A stretch of 64,000 bases of DNA. It comes from Opisthorchis felineus (lineage: Eukaryota; Platyhelminthes; Trematoda; Opisthorchiida; Opisthorchiidae). Positions within the stretch are counted from its first letter, which is position 1; the number at the start of each line of letters is the position of its first letter. Made by a program: the position numbers and the translations under genes. Positions 1 to 14,700 of this stretch are shown here, in pieces. The stretch covers positions 1-64,000 of the forward strand of contig SJOL01000548.1 in NCBI GenBank assembly GCA_004794785.1. The letters run 5' to 3'. The notes under the pieces were generated by a model that saw only the letters and a list, made by a program, of their open reading frames with translations, did not search any database and was not told the origin of the DNA.

Positions 1-2616
1 TGTCGTTCGTGCTTCGGTTGACTCTGGGGATCAGATTGAATTCTTGTTTAGCGATGTAAGTTGCGTTGCTGTGTTTTCTTGGGGAATTTTTGTATGTTTC
101 GTGTTGTGTTTATTGCGTCGTAGTTTTTTTATGTGTCTCTCTCGTCTTTGGTCTGTTTTTGTAATGGTAGGTGTTTTTTTCATGCACTTTCTGCTTTTTT
201 CTTATATGCTTATTGAGATTTTTTGGTCGAGTGTTTGATTGTCGTTTTTGCATGTGTGTTTGGAATCTTTGGTTGTCTTTCTTGTGGATAATTTTGTGTC
301 TGAACTTCTACGTGTAGCCGGCTCTTTCGGTGTATGTAGGTTGTAGTTTTATTGCCGTTGTTTTTTCTGTGGTTTTGGTGGGGTTATTTTTCAGGTTATT
401 CTTCGTATAGTACTTGTCAGTCATGGCTTTCATGGCTGTGTTGTTTTTTAGTCCGATTTTTTGTGTTCTGGAATGTTTGTGCGGTTGTGAATTCGGTCAT
501 ATCAAGTCTGCGTGTTTTGAGGCCTTTGTCTAGTAATGTGCTGGCGTGCCTTTTTATCCGTTTTGTTTGTTGCTGTTGATATCTTTTATCCATCTTGGAG
601 TTAGTTTTTGCGTTGACTCTTTCGCTTGAAGTTTCTGGTGGTATCTGTTGTGGTTGGGCTGGTGTGGACAGCTGTGCGGTAAAAAACTATTTACGGGGCG
701 AATCTGCTGTGATACGGACAATAAAAATCGTAAATATTTCTACGTAGGTAGGTTTTCCCTACAACTATATGTCGGGTAGGGATCCAAAGATCCGTCTGTA
801 CGAAGAAAAATGAATACTTTACTGCGGTTCATTCGAAGTTATTACAGAATGTACTTCATATTTCATACCAGTTTGATGCATGCATCATGACTTCGTCTGA
901 AATGTGAAAATTATTGGCTGTGGGTGAGCCTCTTTAGGCGCTTATCTTACACTCGAACTTCGCGCTAGCTTTCTTCGTTGTCGTTCATCGTGTACATAAC
1001 CGTTTTCGCACCTTTTCCACGCTGGTGCTGCTGCCTTTAAGACTGTGTTATCCTTTGTCTCCAGCTTTGAACAGTCAGCAATATCTTTCATTGTACTTTA
1101 TTGTGGAGGAAAGGAGACGCTTCTGTGGCCGTGTATTGCTTTCACAGTAACTTTTACCATCCATGTCCACGTGTTGTGGTATCGTTCTGGCGTCAGTTTT
1201 TTTTATACTTAAGACCTGAGTTCATATAGGATTTCCTGGCAGAACTGTGGACATGTTACTTTAAAAAAACGGCTGGCCGTTCGCTGTTGTTGTGAGGTAT
1301 ATGCCTCCGCTACCGTGATGCCGTATTTCGTGGCGGTCCACATGGTTAACTGATCTTTTGAGGCAGGTATCGCTTTTACGAACTGCATGTTCACCATACG
1401 CGCACAAAATCAGTCGTAGTTCTTTGCGTTACCTTGCTTGACTTTTGAACAGCTGCACCATGATTTTCCAAATCGGCTTTGTCCAGTTCCTGGCAAGCCG
1501 TTAATTCAAAGCTCTTTCAAACAATACATGAGAGATTTTTAACAACCAAATTTGTCGCATGAGTTAAACTGATCAATGATCAACCGTTTTCCTTCATAAT
1601 GTCTCTAATAACATCCATTTCAGGTTCTAGCCTTTCGTATTAATATATCTTCCTAGCCTTTGAAGCCAAACTGCGGACAAATTTTCTTTTTTGTTGTTGA
1701 GGGACAAGGCTATGAAAGTTCGCATGCTGTCTCCAGGTGCTTTGTGGTACTTCCAATAGAGCCATCGTTTCTTCTGGCCAACATTACGTCCGAAAGTTGT
1801 CTGAATATTCACTTCCCTTTCGAGTCTGTGGACCGAAACCAACTTATCTGGCGGTTAATCTTTCCTACCTTGTTTCTACGTTCAGCGACACCAAGCTCGC
1901 CTGCCAACACGGTGCCAAAATAACTCCTCCTGTTGACTTTAACGACATGGCAATTTGAAACTCAGTTGCCAATTTATTTGTGGCCCTCAGTTTACGATTT
2001 TCGGCTTCTAATGGCAACCGTCTGCTTGTCGTTTGTTGTCTTCATTCCTCCCCGTGTTTCAATAGTTTCATTTGGTAGTTTCCATTGATTTTTGGTTTGG
2101 ACGTTTTAGGTTCCGCAGTTAGATTGCATTTCAAGCGTACATGAAGAATAGTCGAATGAGGCAACCAGTATTGTAACAACAGCTTTCGTCCCGACCTGTT
2201 TTAGTTTGTCTCACTGGTGTTCCCTTCTCGCGACCAACTGACTTATCACCACATCAGCTACATGAAATTGTTGGATTGTTTTACTCGCGTCAGAATGTCC
2301 TTATTTCTGTCGGATAAAAACCTATGACTCCTCAAAGCATGTAATTTGTAAAGTAGAAGAGCTTTGTTCTTGTGGCTTCACTTGTAATGTTTCACCGCCT
2401 TGTCTGGATCATGTAACATTCTCTCAATTCACCTCGTCTCAAACTTTTCCAGTCCCTTGTGCTTGCTCGCTTGCTGCTTATCCGACGGTGATATCTTCAG
2501 CACGTCCTCCTGTAACGCCCTGTTTATGCTCCCATTGTTGTGTCTTGATCTCAAGTTACTCGTCTTCTGAAACCTCTAATTGTCCATCTTTGGTTTTTCT
2601 TTGGAATCTCCTGAAG
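1..2616. other. Upstream sequence, probably an intron of the spectraplakin gene
   Basis: T-rich on the plus strand for the first 700 bases. Open frames there are low-complexity Phe/Val/Leu/Cys strings and not credible proteins. Because exon 1 begins inside a spectrin repeat with an acceptor site, this stretch is most simply intronic. Minus-strand open frames at 1209-1397 and 1627-1842 are unrecognised. Confidence 0.6.
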
Positions 2617-2763
2617 TCGGAGTCGGAGGCACTTGTGAACCAATTGTTACTTGGTTTGGATGAGGAAAGCAAGTGGATTACTGGATGCGAAGATAATTTA
2701 CTCCGCATGGGTGCTATTTCCTTGGATGATAGGTCCAACCGTCAGTTGCTGGATAGTCATCAG
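2617..2763 (+). CDS. Spectraplakin exon 1 of window (spectrin repeat)
   Basis: Follows a pyrimidine-rich tract ending CTGAAG and ends CAG before GTGAGG. 49 codons, phase 0 to 0, from [10 protein letters not shown] to RQLLDSHQ. It holds a helical [12 protein letters not shown] segment typical of a spectrin repeat. The following 396-base intron shows nothing else. Confidence 0.8.
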
Positions 2764-5700
2764 GTGAGGAGATATATTTGTCAACAATTTCTTTGCTTAT
2801 TTGGTTAATCCACAGAAGAAACATGTGATGATCGCACGTGTTCTTCAGATACTACATCACAGCCTTCGAAGCAGTATTTCATGTGAAGCTGGTTAGAATA
2901 GGTGTGCGGACTCTGCGACTTTCTGTGTCAGCTTGGGATTAGTCACTGTGATATTTATTGACTCTTGTTGCCCGCTAGCCTTCGAGAATAAGGTTATCAT
3001 GGTTAGAAAATGGCTGCGTTTGGATGAGTGTAACGCAAGTGTGTTATGCCTACCACCGGTGCGACTCGTCGTCTGATGAAAGCTGGTTTTGTGTCTATCT
3101 CAACAAAAGCTTTCAATTTTCAATCGCATCATGACTTATATCTTCCGTATTTCTTTTAGGACTTGTTAGAGGAACTCACTAAGCGACAGACCGCTATTCG
3201 TTCCATTGTGTTTCAAGCTGAACAGTTTCTGAGATCAAATGTATCTGTTAGTAGTCCTGCGACCCGTAAACAACTACAGCTGAAGGTCAACGGAGTTCGC
3301 GAACGATCTGAGCGCGTGAGTTGAAGTTTGGACCTTTTTACTACACCTTAAAAAACTGCTTTTGCACACGTGAAACACGCGCCGCATCCTCTCAATCATC
3401 CTCATCATTTTCAGGCTCTTAGCGAAGCAGAATCCCGTATTCGAACGCTTATCGGCAGTTTCGACGCATTGGAACATTTGACCTACAAGCTGCACGATTT
3501 ACAAAATACGCTTAAGCAATTCGAATCCGTTCTTGCTATTTCTTCGACCGGTGCCACCATGGACACATCCCAGTTCAATTTTAGGACAGCTGTTCAACGA
3601 CTTAACGCAGCTGTAACCGAGGCGAACACTGCCCAAGCAGAAATCAGCAACCTCCCATGCTTGGTCCGCAACTTTCTCGGACATGTCAGTCGGTACACGC
3701 GGAGCAAGGTGCTGTCTTATTTTTGTTGGGGCGCACTCTACTATCGTAATTATTTGATATTATTTATTATTATTATCTATTATTATCATTATGAATTATG
3801 AATTATTTGATAGTTTCCGCTTAATTTATCATTTGAGACTTCTCCCGTTATATCCAACGGTATGGGATTGAGTACTGTCTCGTGAGATTGCCGAAGTCAC
3901 TTGTTGCATTCGTGAACTCCGTAGCCATCACAAAGTAGGACATTCACGTCAATGGTAGGGATAGTTTATTTCACAATTGCAAATGGACGAGTTTGAGAGT
4001 CGCTGCTTACAAGGGCCGCTTTCTAACAAAGATCTGAGGAACGGAACGCTTGTCTTTGACTTTTAGTTGGTGCATAGTAGGAGCATGGTCGTAGAAAAGG
4101 GTAATGCATGTCGTATTGCGAATTTTCCTCTCCAAGTTGTTTTGGTGGCTTTCCGTGTACGTCTTTATTGGTGCATACCTGTCCTGGCGCCTCACTGGCC
4201 AAACGGTTTGCCAATTATCTGCTAGAGTTTCGAGAAGTCGCCACCAGTTTGTTGTGCGCTGTCGTAACACTTTCCGTTACTTCTTTACCTGCCCTAGAAT
4301 GCATATCGTGAATCGCTGGATTGTTTGGTAGCTGTAGAAGATGACAAACCACTGGAGCATACGGTACGGGACGCTGTTCGTGAGGCCAGCGATCGCCTTT
4401 TCAATTTAGGAGATCGAGTACGTGATCGACTTGCGTGCATGTTGAGTGCACAGGAGAAATACGAACAATTTATTGATGAGGTCTCCCGGCACACAACTAC
4501 TTTGGACACAGTGGAAAAGAAGTTTCGTTCTACTGATTTCGGCCGGATTGCTAAAACAAGTAGCCGGCTGAGCACTACCCAACGTGGCCAACTACAAGCA
4601 CATTCCAACACATTGGTGGAATTAATTGGCTTACTGGAACATACTGGGCATGACTTGCAGGTTCGTTTAAGCAACTTGCAGCTGTGTGTCGATAAGTTGT
4701 GTGGGTCTTCTTTTACCACATATTTCATCTTCTATTTAGGTTTTACTGAAGGACACATTTCCGAAGTTGCAGATTAGCCTAATGGATGCCGGTTTTACCC
4801 AAGCTGCTGTGGATCAGGTTGTAAAGAAGCCTCTGATCGGAGAACTCAAAAGATACGAGAGTTTTATCTCAGGCGTTAAACAAAGAAGCATGGAGTTGAT
4901 GCGTCTCCTATCTGAGGGACAATCCGTGTCAGATAATTTGAGCTCAACTGTCCAATGTCTGGAAAAAGTGGAGCATCGTCTAGCCCATCCTATGTCGGGT
5001 AACACCCAGGAGGAATCGACTGAATTGCATCAAGCCCAGGCCAAATTATCCTCGCAGAATGTTGCGCTTGACGTTGCACGCAGGCGAGTTCAGTCAGTTT
5101 TAGACAAGGCTGCTGCTGGTCATGAAGCTGTCAGTGAGGCTGACATACGGTCTGCGCGCGAGTTTGAAAAACAGATTGACATTTTGGACCAACGGTAAGT
5201 AAACACTACTGGTGTTAGGTACGTTCGTCTTGGTGGCACAATTCTTACTTGAAACGAAACATCACTTCTTTTGTATAGCTTTTGTGGCCCTGATCTTCTT
5301 GGGGCAACTCTTGTTCAGGTGAACATTAGCCCCAGAACCGCACAGGAAGCATTTTACAGTTAACAAATCGGATGCTTCTTTCATTAAGGTGGACTACCAA
5401 AGTGGTGTCGTTCCCCGCCATTAGCCTGGATTAATTCATTACCTTTGGCCAATGAAGTCGATATCATTAGCACTGTCGCTAGCTACATTGTTGGGTACCA
5501 CGAACAAACTGTCCAGGAAATCCGTTAACCTGGTCGATAGGTACACTTATGCAGCATCGCGGCAGTGTCTGGGTTATTGATCAGGTGAATACTGACCCGA
5601 GTTTGGCAACTATCTAGAAAACGTCTCGTCACTATTCGAGGGGAAAACCTCTGTATGTGTTATTTACTCTGCCTGTGTTTGTACAGTTTTTAAAGCATAC

Positions 5701-8700
5701 CTTGCAAATACGAATGTGATTGGTTGTTTCGAAATCATCTTGCTCGCATTTTGCTTGGTACTGAAAGAACGGCAGGTCACAACGCATCATAGGTCGCAAA
5801 ATGACTGGTCAAACTACGAATATGAATAAGTTGCCAACCATGTTCGAAGTATGAGGTACTGTTTAGAAACCATGTAAATGCGGGCAAAATGAGAGGAAAT
5901 ACCCACGTGACTTCGTGCTGACGATGTTCCTCCGAACGGTAAGGAGATATTTGCAAGCCAATTGCCATAGTTAGCGAGTAGATGGACAGGCACCCGTTCA
6001 GCAACCATTAGATGCACCCCGTGCTACCGATATTTCAACACGTTGAATTGGTAACGTTCGCCGTAATACGGGGTGAATAGAGTTTCAGTCATCAAAATGA
6101 CCAATTAACCCAACTCCGTTGTTTGTTTTTCTTTCTCGAACCGTAGTCTGGCTAAGAATCAGATGGAAGTGGATTGTAGACTGCGAAACACCATGGCTAC
6201 ACAAGAAACAATGAACAGATGTGAACGAGAAGCTAAAGACATTGTCAGTTGGACGGATAAAACTTTGGCTTTAATGGATTCACCGCCATTTTTCCGAGCA
6301 CCCGAAAGTCACTTGAGAAAGCGTCTGCAGGCTGTTCAGGTTAGTGATCTTTCAACCTTTTCTTTCCATCTTCCCCGTTATTTTGTTCAAATACGCTCAA
6401 GTTCCACTGAATCCTCTAATTGCTGAAATCATATGTATACGAAAAAAGGTCTCTTCACTTACGCTTAAGAATAGGTAATCGGTTGATCATTGTATCAACT
6501 GCATACTCCTCTCGCTGTATTATCCCACAAGGAATTTGTTTGGTGGACGTTGTTCTGTCCAAAGCAGATCATCCATTGTATGTATTTCAGTGCTGTTCGA
6601 CGCGGTAGACACCTTATCTTAACCATTTCTTATGCTGTAGGATGGCTCCGGGTAAGGCTCTGTCGCTTCGTTTTTTATCAGGCCTGCTAATAACCAATTT
6701 GAGTAGTGGTCCGCTATATCACTATCGACAGGAATACCAATGTTCATTCCAGTTGTTCACTCATCTCAAGTATTTTTACTGGTGTTGGTGTTTGCGATGC
6801 AGTAATGACTTCAGCGTACGTTGTTGGTTTTTATCCTGTGAATCGAAGCGGTTCTGGCGACATATTTGTGACCCATTTCTATTCCACTGCTGCTCTGACC
6901 ATATAGTTGCTATCGCATGTTTTCACTGGCTTCCCGTTTTTTTCCTGTTTCAGTCGCAGCTTGGCCTCCGGAAGAATCAAACACAAGAACTCGGCGAGCA
7001 GGTCCGGGCTTTACCAGCATCCGTTCTCGGGGCAAAAGAGTTGAACGAAAGTATTTCTGTCCTGGATACCCGTCTAGAACAGTTAGATCATCGGGTAACG
7101 TTGGCCACGCGAAATCTTGACTTGCTCGATGCGCGATACACTCCTTATTGTGCTGCACTCCAGGCCGCTGAGGAATGGCTGATTACGACAGGTGGTGTCG
7201 TCCAGGGGCTTTCTGCAATCGCTTTGGCCTCTGAGGAACTCTTGCGTCAGTCGGCTGAAACAAAAGAATTGCTTGACGGATGGAAGGCTCAGGGTGATCA
7301 ACTGAATGAAGTTTATCGTCTTGGAACGGCGTACGATGCGCTTTCACATTCACTCAAACATAGTTCTCGGGGTTCAGAGGATTCCACAGCTTTCGAACAA
7401 GGTAGTTCATAGCGAAATGAATACCTGCAGTGCAACGTGCACTCATTACTGATTTTCTTTGAACATTTACTTCCTTTCGTTCTTTGCATACGTTTGGAGT
7501 TTGACTAATATCATTTCCTTGTAGGTGACAGGATTTGATTGCCACTTCTAAGCTACACGACAACCGTTTTCCCCTATGTTAACAGTATTAACATTTCATT
7601 CGCTTAGCCGGGTGACGTAGCATAACGTTTGTTTTGATGAGCGACCACTCTCCAAAAGGTTCCAAAACAAGCATCATCATCTCCGTCAGCTTCTTTGTGG
7701 ATTTCCCATGTATCGAAATGCTACTCTCCAATTCCCTTAAGATTTTACAATTTTACTTCCCCCACCACGAGAAAGACTATCACAGCGGTAACATAAATGT
7801 ACCCTTCCCGTGACCCTGAGACACCTACCGTGCTTGGTATAATCCTTGCTTGGAGGAATCCCTATGTGAATGGATCAGTGACGATACTGCATCCACTTCG
7901 GACTCTGATGTTGCTTTCAGTGATCCTTGTGTGGTGATACTGTGCAACTAGTTTACGAGAATGAAGTTGCGATTATAAGTTCCTGGGGTCTACCATATCA
8001 TCTTTGTGCGCTTTATTTTAGTATTATTTAAAACAATACGGTCTTTTTAACCATATTTCATCAACCCAGAGTTCACTTATCGCTTCCGTTGTTTGACAGT
8101 TTGGTTTTACCTGGAAATTTTCCCCGATGAATTTCCTTGTGTAGAATCCAGTGACGTCAAAAGGGAAATGGAAGACCTTCGCGAACGCTATTCAAGCCTC
8201 GGCACCCAGATCCAAGAACGTCAAAGCACTCTAGAAGCTGTTTCAAAAGAGGTTAATGCCTTAGAACAACATCGCGACGATCTGATCACTTGGCTTGGGA
8301 AACGGGTTCAAGCACTCGTTGGGCAGACCAAAAAATTGACCGATTTGCAAACTATCAATGACGCGAGTATCGAGGCCCAACGGTAAGCGTTCTGTCGTGT
8401 GTATTTTTGTGGATCTACCTAGATTCTGTGCATATTTACAGTGCTTTCTTATGATTATCGCTTCACCCTTCATATCCACAGCATTCACGACGAGCTCGTT
8501 TCTGGAATGTCTGGTTTAGACGAGCTTCGGAAACGTGCTGCTACCCTTCTACACAATCACAGCTATGTTGCTGGAGCAGCCGAGTTACGAAATGCCGTTA
8601 CTGAAACAGAACACCACTGGTCTACTGCCGTTAATGCAGCCACTGAACGCCAAAGAAGTCTGGAAAGACTGATCAGGGATGTAGCTGAGTTTAAACGATT

Positions 8701-11700
8701 AGATGGCACACTGTCGCAGCGACTGAGGCAGATTGCACTAGCTGCTCGTGCTTCACCGCTGATCGATCAAACCACTTTAGAATTGGCGCCTTCTCATCTG
8801 AAACAGGTGCGTGGTCATCAGTTTCTTTTAAATTGTGTGTGTTTTCCCATGATAGATCAAACATAGCTAGTGTGATCACCTGGAGCTATGGTGTATAGCC
8901 GAATCAGTAATATATCAAATCTTTCTGATAGGCCATCCACTTTGTGCCTAAACCGTATTAGTGTAGTCGTTGTGTTCACAAACCCTATTGGAAACTTGTC
9001 ATTCGTGGTTTGCATTTCACCAGGTGGTAATCTAGTTTATCGTTGTGTTTCCACGAATAGAGGTCACAGGAGCTTGGAAATTCTTGACGGAAAGTGTATG
9101 TACGAACCCCACCTATATATAAGGTACAATATAGACCTTTGTTTCGAAAATCTGCGTATCAGCCACGTTTTATTCGGGCGGGATTGCTGATCGCTAACAC
9201 CTTTCATTGGTTATCGTTCCTTCTTATCTACCCTGCTAGATACGTTCTCTTCAAGCTGAATTAGAGTCACTTACTCCCGATATCGTCCAGATGCGTGAGC
9301 TTGGCAAACGCCTTACTGATCGACTACAGCCACCAGTTGTTGCTGAGTTGCAAATCGGTCAACAGATCCACAGTGTCAGTTCTTTGCATGACCAGGCACA
9401 AAAAGACCTCGCTGCAAAAGCTAGTCAATATGAGAAAGTCCTGGGTCCAAACTTTCAGTTCGAACAGTTACTGGACGATGTTGATGATATTCTCGGTGGT
9501 GTGCAGCGCCAAATTAACACGTAAGTCCATAAACTTGACCTCAGTTACGTTCAGCGAACCAGTAGACGATTGCTCCGCTCCTGCTGAGGCCTACCAGGAC
9601 TGTAGGTGCTGTAGCTCGTAAGATGTAGCAAAGAATTCTTCATACGGTTGGAGACACCACTCCTGGTACCTCTTGAATCTACTGTTATTGACTAAGAACT
9701 TCCAGAAAAGACCACTTCGTTATATCCACTCAGTTAGCAGTCAAAGAGCGTGACAACTTATTAGAATGGCGGCTGGGTGCGCAAGGCCCTGTTTATGGCT
9801 GTGGACGTCTTATTTATCTTATTTTATCCACCTGGCCAATGGCTTCTTTTTGGTTGGTTTGTATGCGATAATCTGCCACATCCCATATAGCGACTGGACG
9901 ATAATTTTAATATTTATTTCTCTCATTGTCTGTGGTGTCACTGTGAGACGTCCTTGAGGTCAAATTTGCGTGGAAAGTATGGGGGGGGAACACTGTTGAT
10001 TTATTCGCTATTGTATTTATCGTGCATGTCACCACAGCATCCGTTATGATGCTTCGCCAACAGGGGGAAGAGTCAGCATTAATACAAGTTATTTTACCAA
10101 ACTTCCTACTGAATATCTGGTGTTACTTATCACTTCACTGTCCAGTTCATATCGAACTCTCATTTATAGGCCACAGGCGGTATTGTCAGTATGTATTATA
10201 TAGCCTGTGCGTTACTGGATTAGAAGTACTTATTTTTTATTCTGAGTCAGGCTCATACTTTCGAGTTTAGACAACGCATGACGCATGTTGATGGTTGATA
10301 CTCAGGGTCAACTCTACCGAACGTTCACCTTCTTTCACGCTGAGGTTCTGTTTATATTGGTCGTCTCAGTCCTAGTTGGTCACCCACCTCTTGATCAAAG
10401 TTTAAAAGAGCAAATGTCTGGTCAAACTTTAACGTAATAATTAAAACGATGTGAGAGATGGATGAGACGCAAATGAGTTTTAAGATGCAATCCTTATTGT
10501 TTGTCGTTTCTTCTACCCAATACTCCGATGTTCCAGTTAATCTGTTCGTCAAGACATCGAACCATATTTCACTGATGTGATACCACGTCTGTAAGTGTTG
10601 AAAATTCCCTTACAGCCCACCATTGATTTACCTCCCTGTGCTTCGTAGGTTAGAATTGTACTTGTAGATCCATCAATCTCACTTCCTAGTTGAACATCGA
10701 TTTGTGCGTATTTTAAGTTAAACGCTCGTTAGCAAAGTGCGTTCTTGTTAAAAGGAAACGAGACCCGAAAGAATTTATTTTCTGTATTATTCCACCAACT
10801 TTGTTACTTAAAGTATGAGAGATTCATAGATGTCCTGAACATCGGCCTAGACGAAACATCCGGCAGTCAGCGCAGCACATTCAATTGGAGAGTATCAGTA
10901 ACGAGGAAGATTTGCTTTAGTCACATATTACTTCCATTTGGATTTTCAAACGATTGTTTAACCGCGCGTGTATGTAATTTGATGTTGAAGTAAGAAATAT
11001 GATTCATAAACATTCGGAGGAAATGAAGCTACGCCTACCTATTGAGTCCCAGAAAAATGAAAAACTGCGGTAGAATATCGGAGTTTTAATCAACCGCATA
11101 ATTAACTTCGTATCCATTAGCAAGGCGTGATTACGCAACAGCCTGCTGTTTTGCGATCGCAACACTGTAATATTTTTATCAATCCTTTCCAGACCAGGGA
11201 TTGGTCGTAAGGATCGTCAGCAGCTGGAAGACCAGGTGAATAAGGCTCGAACGCTGCTAACGCGTGCTCGTGCTCTTGGCAAACAGCTATCCGACTCAAC
11301 TACAGATCCAGCTATGAAATTCGGCATTGAGACCAAGGTTAGTTCTTTGTGCATAACCTGGTTTTATCCATGAACTCACTTGTTTGTGTCTACTGTGTGA
11401 TGGCTGTCCTGATTGCCTCGTATCTCTACCTTCGTTACAGTTGTTGCAGATGGAAAATCTTTTTAATCAAACCAGTCGTGCATTGGATGGTCAACCGAGG
11501 CAAGATAGGTTGGATGGTCGAATACCACTGCCAGCCCAAACACAGTTTGGCGCGTTATGCAACTGGATGTCAGAGAAAAGCAATCAGTTGGAAATGGCAA
11601 ACGAATTGCTTGGTCAGCAGTTTTCTGGATTAGGTGAATTGAGTTTGGACCAAGTTGATCAACAGATTAAGGTGCTTCATGTGAGTTCATTTACTCAATT

Positions 11701-14700
11701 TCCTACCCCTGACGCCATGTTTGGCCTCTTCGCGCTGCAATGCACTATATGTATCGTGGTTCTCTTTCTCATCAGAACACACAGGAGGAGATACAACAGA
11801 AACGCCGAGATCTCCAAACGGCAGTATCCGCACTACCCCCCGAAATGCTCGAGACTACCAATCAGCAGCTAGATTTATTGTCCAAGGCAATCGCAGCCAA
11901 GCAGACGCAGTTGGAAAAAATGGCTTCCGAACCCACCTCACTATCGGCCAGTCTTAACCAGCTAGAGGTAGGTTGATTAACCTCGCCTGTCTGCGCTTTT
12001 TTCGAGAAATTCGTGACCAGGAGATCGAAATTATGCCTCGCATGTGTGTAGTTTTATTGTTACTATCTATGCAGGACCTATTGGAATGGGTAACCGAAAC
12101 TCTGACCTGGGAGTCTCTTGTTCATGAACCCATGCATCTGTATGTCTCTAATAGCACAACTAGGGCTCACTTTGGCCCAGGAAAGCTCCCTTAGAGACTA
12201 GCCGTTCTCGCCCCGTCAGGATAACCGTTCCCCAAACTTAAGGGAACTCTTATACGGACAGTCGTTAGTGGCTCATCCCACCCCGTGGTTTCACAAGCAA
12301 GTTGGACGTCCATTTCAGCTATCAGGGTAGTTGAGGGTGGACAACGTCTGTATCACGAAATTCAGCCCAACCCTGGTTAACTACCTCTGGTTGCGGTACA
12401 GTGTTCATCTCTAGTGACAACAGTTGTAAGTTCCAGACCCGCCAGCCTGTACCTTATAATTACTCTCTCATGACGCTGTTTGGTAATGGATTGCCTAGTA
12501 TTAAGAGCTAGTCTACGATTCAGAGTTGTGTTCTCATATTTTCAGTTTAATAGTTGCAAACTAAACAAGGTGGTTTGGCCGAATAGCCAAAAGTGCTTCT
12601 CATCAATGTTATTTTATGGTTTGGTATTACGTCAAAACAAAGGGACCATATCAAATGCTCGAACGACGTATTTCATTCACTGGTGACTTTCCTTAGCGTT
12701 GCTTGTCCTTCAATATCTCTGTGGTGCTAATCCTACCTATTCGGTCCCTACTCAATTGCTACTCATCAGTAAGGAATTCTCCAACGCAAAATTTTCCTTA
12801 CCGTTTTAATCGATTTTTTTCACATCAGGCTTGGACCAACTCACAAATGGGTGACCTCACGAAGCCGCTCGCAACTCATGGGGCTTTTCTTGCCGATCCA
12901 ACACAGATAGTCGCAACCGAGCAAAAGCTGAAATCTAAGTCCAGTGAGGTCGGGCGCAAGATGGATGATTTGAATTCCCTTAAGCAGAAGTTGAAGTTAC
13001 CTCTGAAGGACATCCCTGGCTCTATGGTTAATGGATTGCTTCATCAGGCCGACAGTATACTCCTAAGCTTGACGCGACTTGACTCGGAAGTTCGAAACCG
13101 AATAGTGAGTTTTCATACTTCATTCCAGCGCGTGCACACACATATACACACACGCACACCTGCTTGTGGACCTCATTGGCAACGTTAAGTCTCCTTTTCG
13201 AATCATTCATGCATGTATGGCTTAAGTTGATTTCAATCCTTGTCCTTGAGTATGTCTCTAGCACTTACCTGACTAAAAAGATTTATAAGCCGTTGTTTGT
13301 GTAAACTTGATACCGGCAATAACGAAACAGAATCTTGGCCAAGTGGATGCGGTGTACCTACTAATAATTTCCGTTGCTAATGACCGCTTCATTTCTCCAC
13401 AACACTTTCTTTCATCGATATTCCCCTTTTGAGGAACTGTCGGCTCTTGAATGGATGCCTTACTAGCGTGAAAAAATCCATCCTCTGTCAAGCCTATTTT
13501 AATAATCCATCTCATCACCAGAATATTTCAGTTTACCCAGCCGATACTGTTAGTCGGAGCATTAATTTTTGGTCAACAGATGCTCACCTACTTTCACAAA
13601 CACAATCTCTCTAATAAACTAGGGTTGAAAAGAGCTGCCTCCTCTCTATCAACCTACAATTATGTGACTACTGAAAATTGTGATATCCTTCAGCTGAATG
13701 TACACCAGAACTAACCTCCAAGACAGTCTTCATGCCGAATAGTCAGTTGTAGCACATCCTAAACAAGAACTTCACTTGTGGATCGTTGAAGTCTTCCGTT
13801 TACACCAATTTGGTACGCAAATTATGGTAACGTGATACGTTTGATTATAATTAGGACGACTTACAACTTTAGTCCAAGAATGAAAAGATTGAAATCCGTT
13901 TACCATGCCTCAGAATAGCGAAAATGTTGGTGGATTTCGCCAATCCTTGCATACTATTTGGAACGAGCTCATTTTGTCGGATGCATTATAGAATCCTGCT
14001 TACGCTCTTGCTCAAGCGCACCATTTTTCTCGTCCTGCAATTCAAGTTTCTCTTTCTCACTGCCAAGAACCGTTATGGTTTGCGTGGCTTATGAGACAAC
14101 TGATCGCTTTTTAAGCTCAACTGCATTTACCCGATCTCAGCATCAACCTCCGATTGAAGCTCCTATCCTGAAATAACAGGTTGCTTAAGTGAAATGGTCG
14201 TTATTTGCCACACTTCACTTCAGTATTAATGCATGCAAGCACTGATTCTCAGGACTCATTTTCACAAGCCGTCGTACTTCTACTATACATGTAAACCGAA
14301 ATATACTTCCACCTATTTCCAGGACCAAATAGCCAGTGTCAAACGGTGTCACACCCAAGCTCAGCAAGCTGTCGCTGCTTATCGTCGTGCCGTAGACGAC
14401 GCTGAAACAAAATGGATCGATCTACAACAAGCCCGGTTAGAGAAAAGACCTATCAGGGTGGACCACACCGAGGAAGAATGCATCTCGACCCCTGGTTCTC
14501 CGAGATCCCTTCCAATGGATCAGTTGGCTGATCTACAGGCGGAATTATTTGCCCTTCTTGAGGAGACAACCACAACAAATGCTTTGCCGACTAGACCCTC
14601 CCCTACGTTGGGTATGATTCAAGCCATGCAGCAACTGGAACATTCTTTGAAAGCTGCCGGCGATAGTGATCCCCGTCGATCTGTGACTGAAATTATGAAC

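Noticed and set aside
44..579. Two open frames rich in Phe, Val, Leu and Cys
   Set aside because: They come from T-rich sequence, have no family signature and no splice context.
6642..6953. Open frame extending upstream of exon 7
   Set aside because: The translation is hydrophobic and Cys/Phe-rich, unlike a spectrin rod, and a strong acceptor at 6953 ends it.
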